A stretch of DNA of 42,055 bases from Pluralibacter gergoviae ATCC 33028 = NBRC 105706. GTDB lineage: Bacteria; Pseudomonadota; Gammaproteobacteria; Enterobacterales; Enterobacteriaceae. Where the stretch lies: assembly GCF_001598855.1 (NCBI RefSeq), contig NZ_BCZS01000034.1, positions 1-42,055 of the forward strand, written 5' to 3'. The stretch's first letter is position 1, and each line of letters opens with the position of its first letter. Made by a program: the position numbers and the translations under genes. This document shows positions 33,497 through 42,052 of this stretch, piece by piece. Below the pieces are notes generated by a model. The model saw only the letters and a program-made list of their open reading frames with translations, was not told the DNA's origin and did no database searches.

Positions 33497-36271
33497 ATGA
33501 CCAGCCACTCTACCATTCTGAGTCCTTTCACATTACCCAACGGCAGCGAGCTGAAAAACCGCCTGCTGATGGCCCCGATGACCACCTGTTCCGGCTATTT
33601 TGACGGCACCGTCAGCAGCGAACTGGTGGAGTATTACCGCGTTCGCGCCGGCAGCATCGGCACCATCATCGTCGAGTGCTGCTTTATTGACGATCTCGGC
33701 CTCGCGTTTCCGGGCGCTATCGGCATTAATAACGATGCTAAAATTGCCGGGCTGGCAAAAATCGCCGCGGCCATTCAGGCGGAAGGGTCAAAAGCCATTC
33801 TGCAGATCTACCACGGCGGGCGCATGGTCGATCCGCTGCTGATCGGCGGCCGCACGCCGGTGGCCCCCAGCGCGGTGGCGGCGCCGCGTCCCGGCGCCGC
33901 CACGCCGCGCGCGCTGACCGGCGAAGAGGTCGAAGCCACCATTGCCCGGTTCGGCGACGGCGTGCGCCGCGCCATCCAGGCCGGCTTTGACGGCGTGGAG
34001 ATCCACGGCGCCAACACCTATCTTATCCAGCAGTTCTACTCCCCGAACTCTAACCAGCGCACCGACGAGTGGGGCGGCAGCCGCGATAACCGGGCGAAAT
34101 TCCCGCTGGCGGTGCTCGATATTACCCACAAAATGGCCCGCCAGTACGCCGACGATGCCTTTATCATCGGCTACCGCTTCTCACCGGAAGAGCTGGAAGA
34201 ACCCGGCATCCGCTTCGAGGACACGATGTACCTGCTGGAGAAGCTGGCGGCGCGCGGTCTCGACTACCTGCACTTCTCGCTGGGCGCCAGCCTGCGCCCG
34301 TCGATCAACGATACCCGCGATCCGACGCCGCTGATTGAAAAATACTGCGCCCTGCGCTCTGAAGCCCTGGCCCAGGTGCCGGTAATGGGCGTCGGCGGCG
34401 TAGTTAATCTCGCCGACGCGGAGGAGGGCATCCGCCACGGCTACGACCTGATCTCCGTGGGACGGGCCACCATCGCCTGGCCGGACTGGACCGACCGCAT
34501 CGCCCGCGGCGATACCCTGGAGCTGTTTATCGACAGCACGCAGCGCGAGGCGCTGAACATCCCCGAGCCGCTGTGGCGCTTCTCGCTGGTGGAGGCGATG
34601 ATCCGCGACATGAGCATGGGTGAGGCGAAGTTTAAGCCGGGCGTCTTTACCGAAAGCGTGCAGGACGAACAGAACGAGCTGGTGCTGAATATCCGCCTCG
34701 ACGGTGACCGCATTGCCGATATCGAGATGGTTGATGGTCCGCAGCAGGTCGAGTTTGTGACCACCTTTGAAGAGATCAAAACCCGCATCCTCGATGCCAA
34801 CACCCCGCACGTGGACGCCATCTCCGGGGCCACCAGCCAGAGCGAGGCGGTGAAAAAAGCGGTCTCGAAAGCGATGGTGAAATCCAGCAGGGCCCGGGCG
34901 CTGGAAGAGGGCGCCGACGCCCGCGCGCCGAAGAGCTACGACGTGGTGGTGGTCGGCAGCGGCGGCGCCGGGCTGGCGGCGGCGATCCAGGCCCACGACG
35001 AAGGCGCCAGCGTGCTGATCGTCGAGAAGATGCCGACCATCGGCGGCAACACCATCAAGGCGTCCGCCGGGATGAACGCCGCTGAGACCCGCTTTCAGCG
35101 CGTGAAGGGTATTCAGGACAGCAAGGAACTGTTTTACGCTGAAACCCTTAAAGGCGGCGGCAACAAAAACAACCCCGAGCTGCTTCAGCGCTTCGTCGAA
35201 AATGCCCCCGAGGCCATCGAGTGGCTGGCGCGCCGCGGCATCATGCTTAACGACATCACCACCACCGGCGGCATGAGCATCGACCGCACCCACCGCCCGC
35301 GCGACGGGTCGGCGGTCGGCGGCTATCTGATAAGCGGCCTGGTGCGCAACGTCAACAAGCGCGGCATCGACGTCATGCTCGACACCGAAGTGGATGAGAT
35401 CCTGTTCGACGGCGGCGAAGTGCGCGGCGTGCGCCTGCTGACCGACGAAAAAGAGGTCATCACCGTTCAGGCGAAAAGCGTGGTGGTCGCCACCGGCGGC
35501 TTCAGCGCCAACAGTCAGATGGTGGTGAAATACCGTCCGGACCTCGAAGGCTTTGTCACTACCAACCACAAAGGCGCCACCGGCGGCGGTATCGCCCTGC
35601 TGGAGCGCATCGGCGCGAATACCGTTGATATGGGCGAGATCCAGATCCACCCGACGGTCGAGCAGAACACCTCCTACCTGATTTCCGAGTCGATTCGCGG
35701 CGGCGGCGCTATTCTCGTCAATCAGCAGGGCGAACGCTTCTATAATGAGATGTCGACCCGCGATAAAGTCTCTGCCACAATCATCGCCCTGCCGGAGCAC
35801 TACGCCTATATCGTCTTCGACGAGCACGTGCGGGCGAAAAACAGGGCGGCGGACGAGTACATCGCTAAAGGTCTGGTGACCAGCGCCAGCTCGCCGCGCG
35901 AACTGGCGGCGACCCTGGGGCTGGAGGAAGATGCCTTCCTCGCCACCCTTGAGCGCTACAACGGCTTTGTGGCAAAACAGCACGACGATGATTTTGGCCG
36001 CACCACCGCGCTGCGTGCGCCAATAAATGAGGGGCCGTTCCACGCGATCCGCATCGCGCCGGGGGTTCACCACACCATGGGCGGCGTGACCGTTAATACC
36101 CGCACCGAAGTGCTGAACGCGCGCCAGCAGGTGATACCGGGGGCCTTTGCCGCCGGGGAAGTGGTCGGCGGGATCCACGGCGGCAACCGCATCGGCGGCA
36201 ATGCGGTGGCGGATATTATTATTTTTGGTACCCTGGCGGGGCATCAGGCGGCGGTGCGGGGGAAATGTTAA
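33497..36271 (+). CDS. Cytoplasmic NADH:fumarate reductase, OYE-FMN_bind-FAD_binding_2 fusion
   Basis: 924 residues in three domains: an Old Yellow Enzyme-like NADH-oxidising domain (about 1-350, with GVEIHGANTYLIQQFYSP and SVGRATIAWPDW); an FMN_bind domain whose flavinylation motif DAISGATS puts FMN on Thr446; and a fumarate reductase FAD domain (from VVVVGSGGAGLAAA near 480 to HGGNRIGGNA near 895), with VHHTMGGV near 857. The same plan is known for the soluble fumarate reductase of Klebsiella pneumoniae. It has no signal peptide, so it works in the cytoplasm and regenerates NAD+ without quinones. An ApbE gene follows directly. Related enzymes reduce acrylate or urocanate, but the fumarase, carrier and DcuSR neighbours favour fumarate. 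Confidence 0.88.
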   Translation: MTSHSTILSPFTLPNGSELKNRLLMAPMTTCSGYFDGTVSSELVEYYRVRAGSIGTIIVECCFIDDLGLAFPGAIGINNDAKIAGLAKIAAAIQAEGSKAILQIYHGGRMVDPLLIGGRTPVAPSAVAAPRPGAATPRALTGEEVEATIARFGDGVRRAIQAGFDGVEIHGANTYLIQQFYSPNSNQRTDEWGGSRDNRAKFPLAVLDITHKMARQYADDAFIIGYRFSPEELEEPGIRFEDTMYLLEKLAARGLDYLHFSLGASLRPSINDTRDPTPLIEKYCALRSEALAQVPVMGVGGVVNLADAEEGIRHGYDLISVGRATIAWPDWTDRIARGDTLELFIDSTQREALNIPEPLWRFSLVEAMIRDMSMGEAKFKPGVFTESVQDEQNELVLNIRLDGDRIADIEMVDGPQQVEFVTTFEEIKTRILDANTPHVDAISGATSQSEAVKKAVSKAMVKSSRARALEEGADARAPKSYDVVVVGSGGAGLAAAIQAHDEGASVLIVEKMPTIGGNTIKASAGMNAAETRFQRVKGIQDSKELFYAETLKGGGNKNNPELLQRFVENAPEAIEWLARRGIMLNDITTTGGMSIDRTHRPRDGSAVGGYLISGLVRNVNKRGIDVMLDTEVDEILFDGGEVRGVRLLTDEKEVITVQAKSVVVATGGFSANSQMVVKYRPDLEGFVTTNHKGATGGGIALLERIGANTVDMGEIQIHPTVEQNTSYLISESIRGGGAILVNQQGERFYNEMSTRDKVSATIIALPEHYAYIVFDEHVRAKNRAADEYIAKGLVTSASSPRELAATLGLEEDAFLATLERYNGFVAKQHDDDFGRTTALRAPINEGPFHAIRIAPGVHHTMGGVTVNTRTEVLNARQQVIPGAFAAGEVVGGIHGGNRIGGNAVADIIIFGTLAGHQAAVRGKC

Positions 36272-36338
36272 GTCGATCTCCCGGCCCGCGCCTTTTCAGG
36301 CCCGGAGCCGGGGATGAAGATAAAGGGGAAGCATCATC

Positions 36339-37322
36339 ATGATGAGGGCCACCGCAATGCCGAAGGATGAGTCCGTTTACAGCTACTCGGCGGTCCTGAT
36401 GGGCTCCCCCATTCTGCTCAAGCTCTTTCGCCACGATGAGGCCCTCGCCGGGCGCGTTTTCGCGCTTATCAAACGCTACGAAGACCTCTTCACCGTCAAC
36501 CGCGCCGAGTCCGAGGTGATGGATATCAACCGCGCCGCCGGCCAGCGGCCGGTCAGCGTCAGCGCGGCGGTTTATCAGCTTATCAAGTGCGCGAAGGCGG
36601 CCAGCGTTCCGCCCGCCAGCGCCTTTAATCTGGCCATCGGCCCGCTGGTCAAGCGCTGGCGCATCGGCTTTCAGGGCGACAGCGTGCCGCCGGAGGCGGA
36701 TATTCAGGCGCTGCTGGCCATTACCCAGTCGCAGGACGTGCTGCTCGACGACGCGCGGCAGAGCGTGTTTCTGGCGAAGAAAGGAATGGAGATCGACCTC
36801 GGGGCTATCGCCAAGGGCTATATTGCCGACCGCGTGCGCGACCTGCTGCGCAAAGAGGGCGTGAGCGAGGGGCTGATTAACCTCGGCGGCAACGTGCAGA
36901 CTCTGGGTGCGCCGGAAGGGGGCTGGAGCATCGGCCTGCAGAAGCCGTTTGCCGCCTCGGGCGAACTGGTGGGGGCGATTGAGGTGGTGGACAAGTCGGT
37001 CGTGACCTCCGGCACCTACGAGCGCTACTTCGAGCAGGACGGCAGGCGCTATCACCATATTCTCAACCCGCATACCGGCTATCCGCTGGACAACGAACTC
37101 GACAGCGTCACCATTATTTCCACCGACTCGCTGGACGGCGATATCTGGACCACGCTGCTCTACGGCGCGGGCGTCGAGGCCGGGCGCCAGTGGCTGGCCC
37201 GCAGGCCGGACATAGAGGCGATTTTCGTCACCAAACGCCGGGAGATCTTCCTCTCTTCCCGGCGCCACTTCCGCTTTACGCTGCTCGACGACGGCTACCG
37301 GCTTATTGACTGTACTGCTTAA
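36339..37322 (+). CDS. ApbE-family FAD:protein FMN transferase
   Basis: 327 residues from ATG 36339 (ATGs at 36342 and 36357 are in frame); AAAGGGGAAG lies ahead. The family blocks are EIDLGAIAKGYIADRV, INLGGNVQTLG, VTSGTYERYFEQDG, HHILNPHTGYPL and the Asp-containing DSLDGDIWTTLLYG. No lipobox signal peptide was seen, so this is a cytoplasmic ApbE, fitting a cytoplasmic target: it should attach FMN to the threonine of the reductase encoded 67 bp upstream. It overlaps the convergent dcuR-like gene by 20 bp at the 3' ends. Confidence 0.9.
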   Translation: MMRATAMPKDESVYSYSAVLMGSPILLKLFRHDEALAGRVFALIKRYEDLFTVNRAESEVMDINRAAGQRPVSVSAAVYQLIKCAKAASVPPASAFNLAIGPLVKRWRIGFQGDSVPPEADIQALLAITQSQDVLLDDARQSVFLAKKGMEIDLGAIAKGYIADRVRDLLRKEGVSEGLINLGGNVQTLGAPEGGWSIGLQKPFAASGELVGAIEVVDKSVVTSGTYERYFEQDGRRYHHILNPHTGYPLDNELDSVTIISTDSLDGDIWTTLLYGAGVEAGRQWLARRPDIEAIFVTKRREIFLSSRRHFRFTLLDDGYRLIDCTA

Positions 37323-38022
37323 GCAGGCCGTACTGTTCGGCCACCAGCCGGTAGCGGTACACCGGTCGGCCGGTGGCGCCGTAGTGAATGCTGGTAAACA
37401 GGATATTGATCTGCGCCAGCCAGATAAGATACTTGCGGCACGATACCCGGGAGATGTTGACCGCCTGGGCCAGCTCGTCGGTGGAGAATTCGCTATCGGG
37501 ATGGGCGTCAATCCACTGGCAGAGGGTGCGCAGCGTCTGCGCCGTCAGCCCTTTCGGCAGCTTTTTGCTGTCCGCTACCTCGGGCGCTCCGCCGTGCAGA
37601 AGCAGGTCCACTTCCGCCTGCTGATAGTAGTCGTGGTTGTCCATCAGCTTTTTCTTGTGCAGCCAGCCGGTGAGCGCCTCTTCAAAGCGCGGGAACTGGA
37701 ACGGCTTGATCAGGTAGTCCACTACGCCGTAGTGGATGGCGGTCTGCAGCGTGGCGGCGTCCGCGGCGGAGGTTATCATGATAACGTCTATCGGGCGGCC
37801 GCTGGCGCGAATGGCCGGCAGCAGATCGAGGCCGCTGTCCTGCTGCATATAGACATCCAGCAGCAGCAGATCGATCTCCGTGGCGCGGTCTTCCACCAGG
37901 GCTTTCGCGTGCGCGAGCGTCGACGCAGTAGCGCTGCAGCGGAAGCCGGGCACTCTGGCGATATACATCCGGTTCAGCTCCGCGACCATCGCATCATCAT
38001 CAACAATCATTACATTAATCAC
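37303..38022 (-). CDS. dcuR: DcuR-like response regulator
   Basis: 239 residues, the length of E. coli DcuR. The receiver domain begins INVMIVDDDAMVAELNRMY, with phospho-acceptor Asp56 in LLLLDVYMQQ. The C-terminal DNA-binding region includes LPKGLTAQTLRTLCQWIDAH and VNISRVSCRKYLIWL, both nearly DcuR-identical as recalled. The start is GTG 38022, overlapping the kinase stop (GTGA). It should activate the carrier, fumB and reductase genes when C4-dicarboxylates are sensed. It may be a second, locus-dedicated copy beside a housekeeping DcuSR, or the only copy; the window cannot tell. Confidence 0.9.
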   Translation of the reverse strand: MINVMIVDDDAMVAELNRMYIARVPGFRCSATASTLAHAKALVEDRATEIDLLLLDVYMQQDSGLDLLPAIRASGRPIDVIMITSAADAATLQTAIHYGVVDYLIKPFQFPRFEEALTGWLHKKKLMDNHDYYQQAEVDLLLHGGAPEVADSKKLPKGLTAQTLRTLCQWIDAHPDSEFSTDELAQAVNISRVSCRKYLIWLAQINILFTSIHYGATGRPVYRYRLVAEQYGLLKQYSQ

Positions 38023-39641
38023 GCACTCTTCCTCTCGCTGTCCCAGGGGAGATGAACAAAAAATTGGGTATAGACGCCGGGCTCGGATTCGACGCTGATG
38101 GTGCCGCCCAGTTCCCCGAGCTGCTGGCTGGCGAGGAACAGGCCCACACCGTGATTTTCGCCCTTGGTAGAAAAACCTTTAGCAAAAATAGCGCCAATAT
38201 GCTCCGCTGAAATCCCCGGCCCGTCGTCGCTGACTTCACCCGAGAGCCAGCCGTTCTGATAGTGCAGCAGCAGGGTTATCTCCCCTTCCTGCTGCCCGCG
38301 CATGGCGTCCAGCGCGTTCTCAATCACGTTGCCGATCGCCGTGACCAGTACCGCCACCTGCTGCGGATTGGGGTTGTCCGGTACCTGCGTCTCGTCGGCA
38401 ATGGTCAGCCGTATGCCGCACTCCCTGGCGCGGTTCATTTTCCCGAGCAGAAAGCCCGCCACCACCGGCGATTTTATCTGATGCTGCAGTGCGCCGATGT
38501 CGCTCTGATAGGTTTCGGCGGTTTGCAGGACGTAGCGCTCCAGCTGGTCGTAGCTCTTCATGCTTAGCAGGCCGAGGATCACGTGCAGCTTATTCATAAA
38601 CTCGTGCGAGGTGGTGCGCAGGGCGTCCACGTAGTTGACCATGCCGTCCAGGCGCTGCATGAGCTGGCTGACCTCCGTCTTGTCGCGGAAGGTGCCGATG
38701 GCGCCAATCACCGCGCCCTGGCTGCGTACTGGCACGATGTTGCTGAGCAGCAGACGGCCGTTGCAGCCGAGCTCCCGGTCCTGCAGCGGTTCGCCGCTGG
38801 CGAGCACCTTGCGCAGATTCTCCACCAGCGCCTGATGTCCCGCGCTGTCGCCCGGCTGTCCGGAAGGCGTTGAGGCCAGCATCTGCTGCGCGGCGTGGTT
38901 AATCACCGACACCCGCCCGCGGGCGTCCACCGCCATTACGCCCTCTTTGAGCGACTGCAGCATCGCCTGACGATGCTGGAAAAGGGTGGTGATCTCCCAC
39001 GGCTCCAGTCCCAGCAGCAGCCGCTTAAGGACCCGCACCAGGCAGGCGACGCCGACGGCGGCAACCAGCACGCTGAACAGGCCGCTCCACAGCATGTTTC
39101 TGCGGCTCTGGCTGACCTCTTCATCCACCTTGTCGAGCGAAATGCCGATCGCCACCACGCCAATCTGGCGGTGATTGTCATCATACACTGGCGTAAAAAC
39201 GCGCAGGGCCTGGGCCAGCACGCCGTGATTGACCGCGATGTTCTCTTTTCCCGCCAGCGCCGGGCCGAGATCGTCGCCGATAAAGCGCTGGCCGACCAGC
39301 CGGTCATTGGGATGCGAATAGCGGGTCCCGCGCATGTCGGTCACTACCGCGAACAGCAGATCGTTACGCACGCGCACCGCCTGGGCCAGGGGCTGAATGA
39401 TATTCAGGTGCGGATCGAGCGTCAGGGCGCGCTTCACCTCCGGGGCGTCCGCCAGCGTGCGCGCCACTGCCAGCGCGGTATCTTTCACGCCGTCGCGGGT
39501 GGCGTGGCCTATCTGCACCAGCCACAGGGTCCAGGCGAGCAGCAGTACCGCCCCGACCACGCCGCAAACCATCAGCGTGACCCGGGTGCCAAGCTTCATC
39601 GGCGGCTTCTGTTCGGCGAGAGGAAGGGGCGAGTTGCTCAT
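38019..39641 (-). CDS. dcuS: DcuS-like C4-dicarboxylate sensor histidine kinase
   Basis: 540 residues from ATG 39641, which has AAGGG ahead; an ATG at 39662 and a TTG at 39683 would extend it. It follows E. coli DcuS: membrane helix 1, a periplasmic PASp domain with RYSHPNDR and GVLAQALRVFTPVYDD (the arginine, histidine and aromatic residues that bind fumarate), helix 2 near residue 180, a cytoplasmic PAS domain, the H-box SHEFMNKLHVILGLL and the ATPase blocks NVIENALDAM and DDGPGI. It senses external fumarate, malate or succinate and phosphorylates the DcuR-like partner. Confidence 0.92.
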   Translation of the reverse strand: MSNSPLPLAEQKPPMKLGTRVTLMVCGVVGAVLLLAWTLWLVQIGHATRDGVKDTALAVARTLADAPEVKRALTLDPHLNIIQPLAQAVRVRNDLLFAVVTDMRGTRYSHPNDRLVGQRFIGDDLGPALAGKENIAVNHGVLAQALRVFTPVYDDNHRQIGVVAIGISLDKVDEEVSQSRRNMLWSGLFSVLVAAVGVACLVRVLKRLLLGLEPWEITTLFQHRQAMLQSLKEGVMAVDARGRVSVINHAAQQMLASTPSGQPGDSAGHQALVENLRKVLASGEPLQDRELGCNGRLLLSNIVPVRSQGAVIGAIGTFRDKTEVSQLMQRLDGMVNYVDALRTTSHEFMNKLHVILGLLSMKSYDQLERYVLQTAETYQSDIGALQHQIKSPVVAGFLLGKMNRARECGIRLTIADETQVPDNPNPQQVAVLVTAIGNVIENALDAMRGQQEGEITLLLHYQNGWLSGEVSDDGPGISAEHIGAIFAKGFSTKGENHGVGLFLASQQLGELGGTISVESEPGVYTQFFVHLPWDSERKSA

Positions 39642-39814
39642 GGTGAGCCCTTGATTATGCATAAAGTCTTCATTATTACCCAAAGGACATGTTTCATAAA
39701 GGCGCTTAAAAGAAGGGAATTTTCCGACTCGCGGAGGAAGCGTGAGCCTACTCGCAGGCAGGCGCTCAGAATTTACTTATAGTAAAGCGGCAACCCTATT
39801 AAATGGAGGTGATT
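39642..39814. promoter_or_regulatory. Divergent region dcuS / murQ-like
   Basis: 173 bp between the kinase and the MurQ-like gene. TTATAGT near 39777 may be the -10 of the plus-strand gene. A near-perfect Shine-Dalgarno, TGGAGGTGAT (39804-39813), precedes the ATG at 39815 and fixes that start over an ATG at 39803. Confidence 0.5.
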
Positions 39815-40732
39815 ATGAGCAGTACAGCAGCCAGTGCAGGGGCATCGCGCCGCAATCCGCAGACGGCTAACATCGATCGCCTTACGACGCGGGAAATGCT
39901 GGAGGCGATAGGCCGCGAAGACGGGAAGGTTGTGGAGGCCGTGACCGCTTGTCTGCCGGACATCGTTCGCCTTGTTGATAATGCCACCGCCACCATCAGC
40001 CGCGGCGGTCGCGTGGTGCTGGCGGGGGCGGGGGCGTCCGGGCGCGCGGCGGTGCTGGCCGCCGGTGAATTCGCCCCGGATAACAAACACGCCCTGATGG
40101 CGCTGATCGCCGGCGGCGCGCTGTCGATGATGCAGACCGTAGACGGCGTAGCGGGCGATTACGATCGCGGCCTGAAAGATCTTAAGGCCATCGCCTTTAG
40201 CGAAAATGACATGCTGATTGGCCTGAGCGTCAGCGGCAAAACGCCGTGGCTGTGGGGCGCCATGCGCTATGCCTGGTCGCTGGGAGCCCGGGTAGCGCTG
40301 ATTAGCGAGGCGCTGGATACCGAAGCCGCCCAGCTGGCAGAGATTGCCATCCTGCCGCAGACCGGCCCGGAGGTAGTAGCCGGCTATAACACGCCGAAGG
40401 CGCATCTGGCGCAGAAGCATATTCTTAATATGCTCACCACCGCCCTGGCGGTGCGCAGCGGGCGGGTCTTCGGCAATCTGCGGGTAGACGTCGCCGCCAG
40501 CAGCACCCGCTGGCAGGAGCGGCAGATCGCCATCGTGATGGAAGCCGCCGGCTGCGGGCGCGAAGAGGCGAAGTCAGCCCTGGCCGCCTGCGGCAACCAC
40601 TGCCGCACGGCGATCCTGATGCTGCTGAGCGGGCTGGACGCCTGGCGCGCGCGGGAGCTGCTGAGCGAAAACGGCGACAGTCTGCGCATCGCGCTGGCGG
40701 AGGCGATTGGCAGGAGTACGGTGGCGGGGTAA
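39815..40732 (+). CDS. MurQ-like SIS-domain protein
   Basis: 305 residues, like MurQ (298), the etherase that splits N-acetylmuramic acid 6-phosphate into GlcNAc-6-P and lactate. Shared blocks: NIDRLTTREMLEAI, a GAGASGR phosphate loop (GAGTSGR in MurQ), SVSGKTPW, QKHILNMLTTAL and RVFGNLRVDVAAS. By hand alignment, MurQ Glu83 is kept (AAGEF) but Glu114 becomes Ala (VDGVAGD), and the CPPTYG loop after Glu83 is replaced. No murP PTS gene or murR regulator is seen in the window. It may be an etherase or isomerase acting on another sugar acid phosphate. MurQ activity is doubtful. Confidence 0.75.
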   Translation: MSSTAASAGASRRNPQTANIDRLTTREMLEAIGREDGKVVEAVTACLPDIVRLVDNATATISRGGRVVLAGAGASGRAAVLAAGEFAPDNKHALMALIAGGALSMMQTVDGVAGDYDRGLKDLKAIAFSENDMLIGLSVSGKTPWLWGAMRYAWSLGARVALISEALDTEAAQLAEIAILPQTGPEVVAGYNTPKAHLAQKHILNMLTTALAVRSGRVFGNLRVDVAASSTRWQERQIAIVMEAAGCGREEAKSALAACGNHCRTAILMLLSGLDAWRARELLSENGDSLRIALAEAIGRSTVAG

Positions 40733-40741
40733 TGGGCTACT

Positions 40742-40769
40742 CCCGTCAGCGGCGCGAGCGGCTGGCGGG
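40742..40769 (+). terminator. Hairpin after the MurQ-like gene
   Basis: A 9-pair stem with one G-T pair (CCCGTCAGC / GCTGGCGGG) begins ten bases past the stop. It has no T-tract and may be a weak terminator. Confidence 0.35.
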
Positions 40770-41193
40770 GGATGTATGCTGGGTAAGATCATTTAGCGTC
40801 AATTTGTTTTGGCACATGCTTGGGCCTGAGTTGACAGGCAGCTTTGTGCCAGAAGCGGAAGTATTAGGCCTTCGACGGCTGCGGAAAACGCGTTGTGAAC
40901 GGTGAGTCAGGGCCGATATGATTACCTGTTCTTCGGCTCGGATCATGGCGGCGATTGTGGCGCCGGGGAATAATCTCCGGGTCATGCTGCCAATACGGCT
41001 CTCGCTAGACGCTTATCGAGAGACTCAAACTATCTTCACTGAAAATACAGTATCCAGTGAAGTTATCATTTCTAATTCTCCTGATAAGGATCTGTATGGT
41101 CCTCCTTTCGGTAAAACTCTCTCCGTTATTTCTTATTTTCAAACTTACCAAAATATCGAGAAGGCACGCGAAGTATTTTGAAAAATTTTAACT
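40770..41193. other. Intergenic transition to AT-richer DNA, no supported gene
   Basis: About 425 bp. From about 41000 the sequence becomes clearly richer in A and T than the rest of the window and stays so through the RES gene. Short frames (40918-41181 plus, 40746-40985 minus) have no recognisable domain. No tRNA, integrase, direct repeat or IS end was found, so an island boundary is only suggested by composition. Confidence 0.35.
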
Positions 41194-41223
41194 TTCTGAA
41201 ATGTAGAATTTTTTTGGTATAAT
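41194..41223 (+). promoter_or_regulatory. Extended -10 promoter upstream of the RES gene
   Basis: TTGGTATAAT (41214-41223) holds a perfect TATAAT with the upstream TG of an extended -10 element. A weak -35 (TTCTGA, 41194-41199) stands 18 bases away. Transcription should begin near 41230, more than 100 bases before the RES start codon. Confidence 0.7.
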
Positions 41224-41252
41224 CGAGATTGAGATGCACGTGGTCTCGCGAA

Positions 41253-41286
41253 CCCTGCTGGGCAAGAACGGCAGGGATTTTTTTTC
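41253..41286 (+). terminator. Intrinsic terminator in the RES gene leader
   Basis: CCCTGC / GCAGGG stem (plus a T-G pair) with a loop of about ten bases, followed by ATTTTTTTT. It lies between the promoter and the RES start, so most transcripts would stop after about 55 bases unless antiterminated. A second hairpin (GAGAT / GTCTC, 41231-41247) precedes it. Confidence 0.7.
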
Positions 41287-41341
41287 AATCAATATGGAGA
41301 GGAGCCTATGGCTTAATCTGTTTATAGAAGGAGAATTAAAA

Positions 41342-42052
41342 ATGACTAAATGGACATTTGATAAAACTGTTGTTGCACAAGGGATTGCTGCACAAAACAA
41401 TTCTGGACGTATTCCGGCGATTGACATTCAACAAGGCCCTGGTCTTTTGAAGCGTCATCAAAGGAAGTTGTATAAAAGCGCAATCAACTTCAGCGCGCCA
41501 ATTGAGAAAGACGACTGTGGGCGATACAACCCTCCCGGGGGAAGTGTGGCGGTATGGTATGCTTCTGACTCGGCGTTAACGGCGGCGGCGGAAGCATACG
41601 GGCGCTTGTTCCATCTCAAAGGAACGATTTCTTATCCTGAATCGGTACTTTCACAACATTATATGTGCTCTGTGGATGTCGCGAGAACGGTGAAAGTGAT
41701 TGATGTTGTGGCACTCTGTGAGTTGTTACATATCCCTTTGGATAGCTTAGAGAACGAGGATTACACCTTTCCTCAGTGGCTAATGGAACATCTTTATACG
41801 CATTTCGGGCATGACTATGACGGGATTGCCTATACCTCAAGACATAAGCGCTATAAGCGTTGTTATGCCTTTTGGGAACGACCGGGTAGTACACCAGCCT
41901 TTACCGATACCCCTCAGGGGATGTGGCCTTATGCTAGTTACGTCGAAACTGACGAAGGTATGTTCCCTAAGGGGTGGCACAAAGGAACGATGTCAGGTGA
42001 AGAGATGTTCGAAGAATTGCTTGGATTCGAAATTACGCCAGAACCAATGTAA
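41342..42052 (+). CDS. RES-domain protein (NAD-degrading toxin family)
   Basis: 236 residues from ATG 41342, preceded by AAGGAG; the frame is open from 41234 but that part is leader. The RES core is intact: Arg61 in GRYNPPGGSVAVWYAS, Tyr73, Glu84 and Ser166 in YDGIAYTSRHK, the four residues conserved in RES toxins such as MbcT and ParT that break down NAD+ or ADP-ribosylate. RES toxins normally follow a small Xre antitoxin gene; none precedes this one. Stand-alone RES enzymes also occur, so toxicity is not certain. The gene is AT-richer than the window average, consistent with acquisition. Confidence 0.78.
   Translation: MTKWTFDKTVVAQGIAAQNNSGRIPAIDIQQGPGLLKRHQRKLYKSAINFSAPIEKDDCGRYNPPGGSVAVWYASDSALTAAAEAYGRLFHLKGTISYPESVLSQHYMCSVDVARTVKVIDVVALCELLHIPLDSLENEDYTFPQWLMEHLYTHFGHDYDGIAYTSRHKRYKRCYAFWERPGSTPAFTDTPQGMWPYASYVETDEGMFPKGWHKGTMSGEEMFEELLGFEITPEPM

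Noticed and set aside
34181-36244. 687-codon open frame on the minus strand opposite the fumarate reductase
   Set aside because: Antisense shadow created by high GC at third codon positions; no ribosome-binding site or domain.
36280-36312. CCCGGC / GCCGGG hairpin between the fumarate reductase and apbE
   Set aside because: Only six pairs with a long loop and no T-tract; too weak to call a terminator.
40918-41181. 87-codon frame as a possible antitoxin for the RES protein
   Set aside because: No Xre or helix-turn-helix signature, poor start context, and the RES promoter lies after it.
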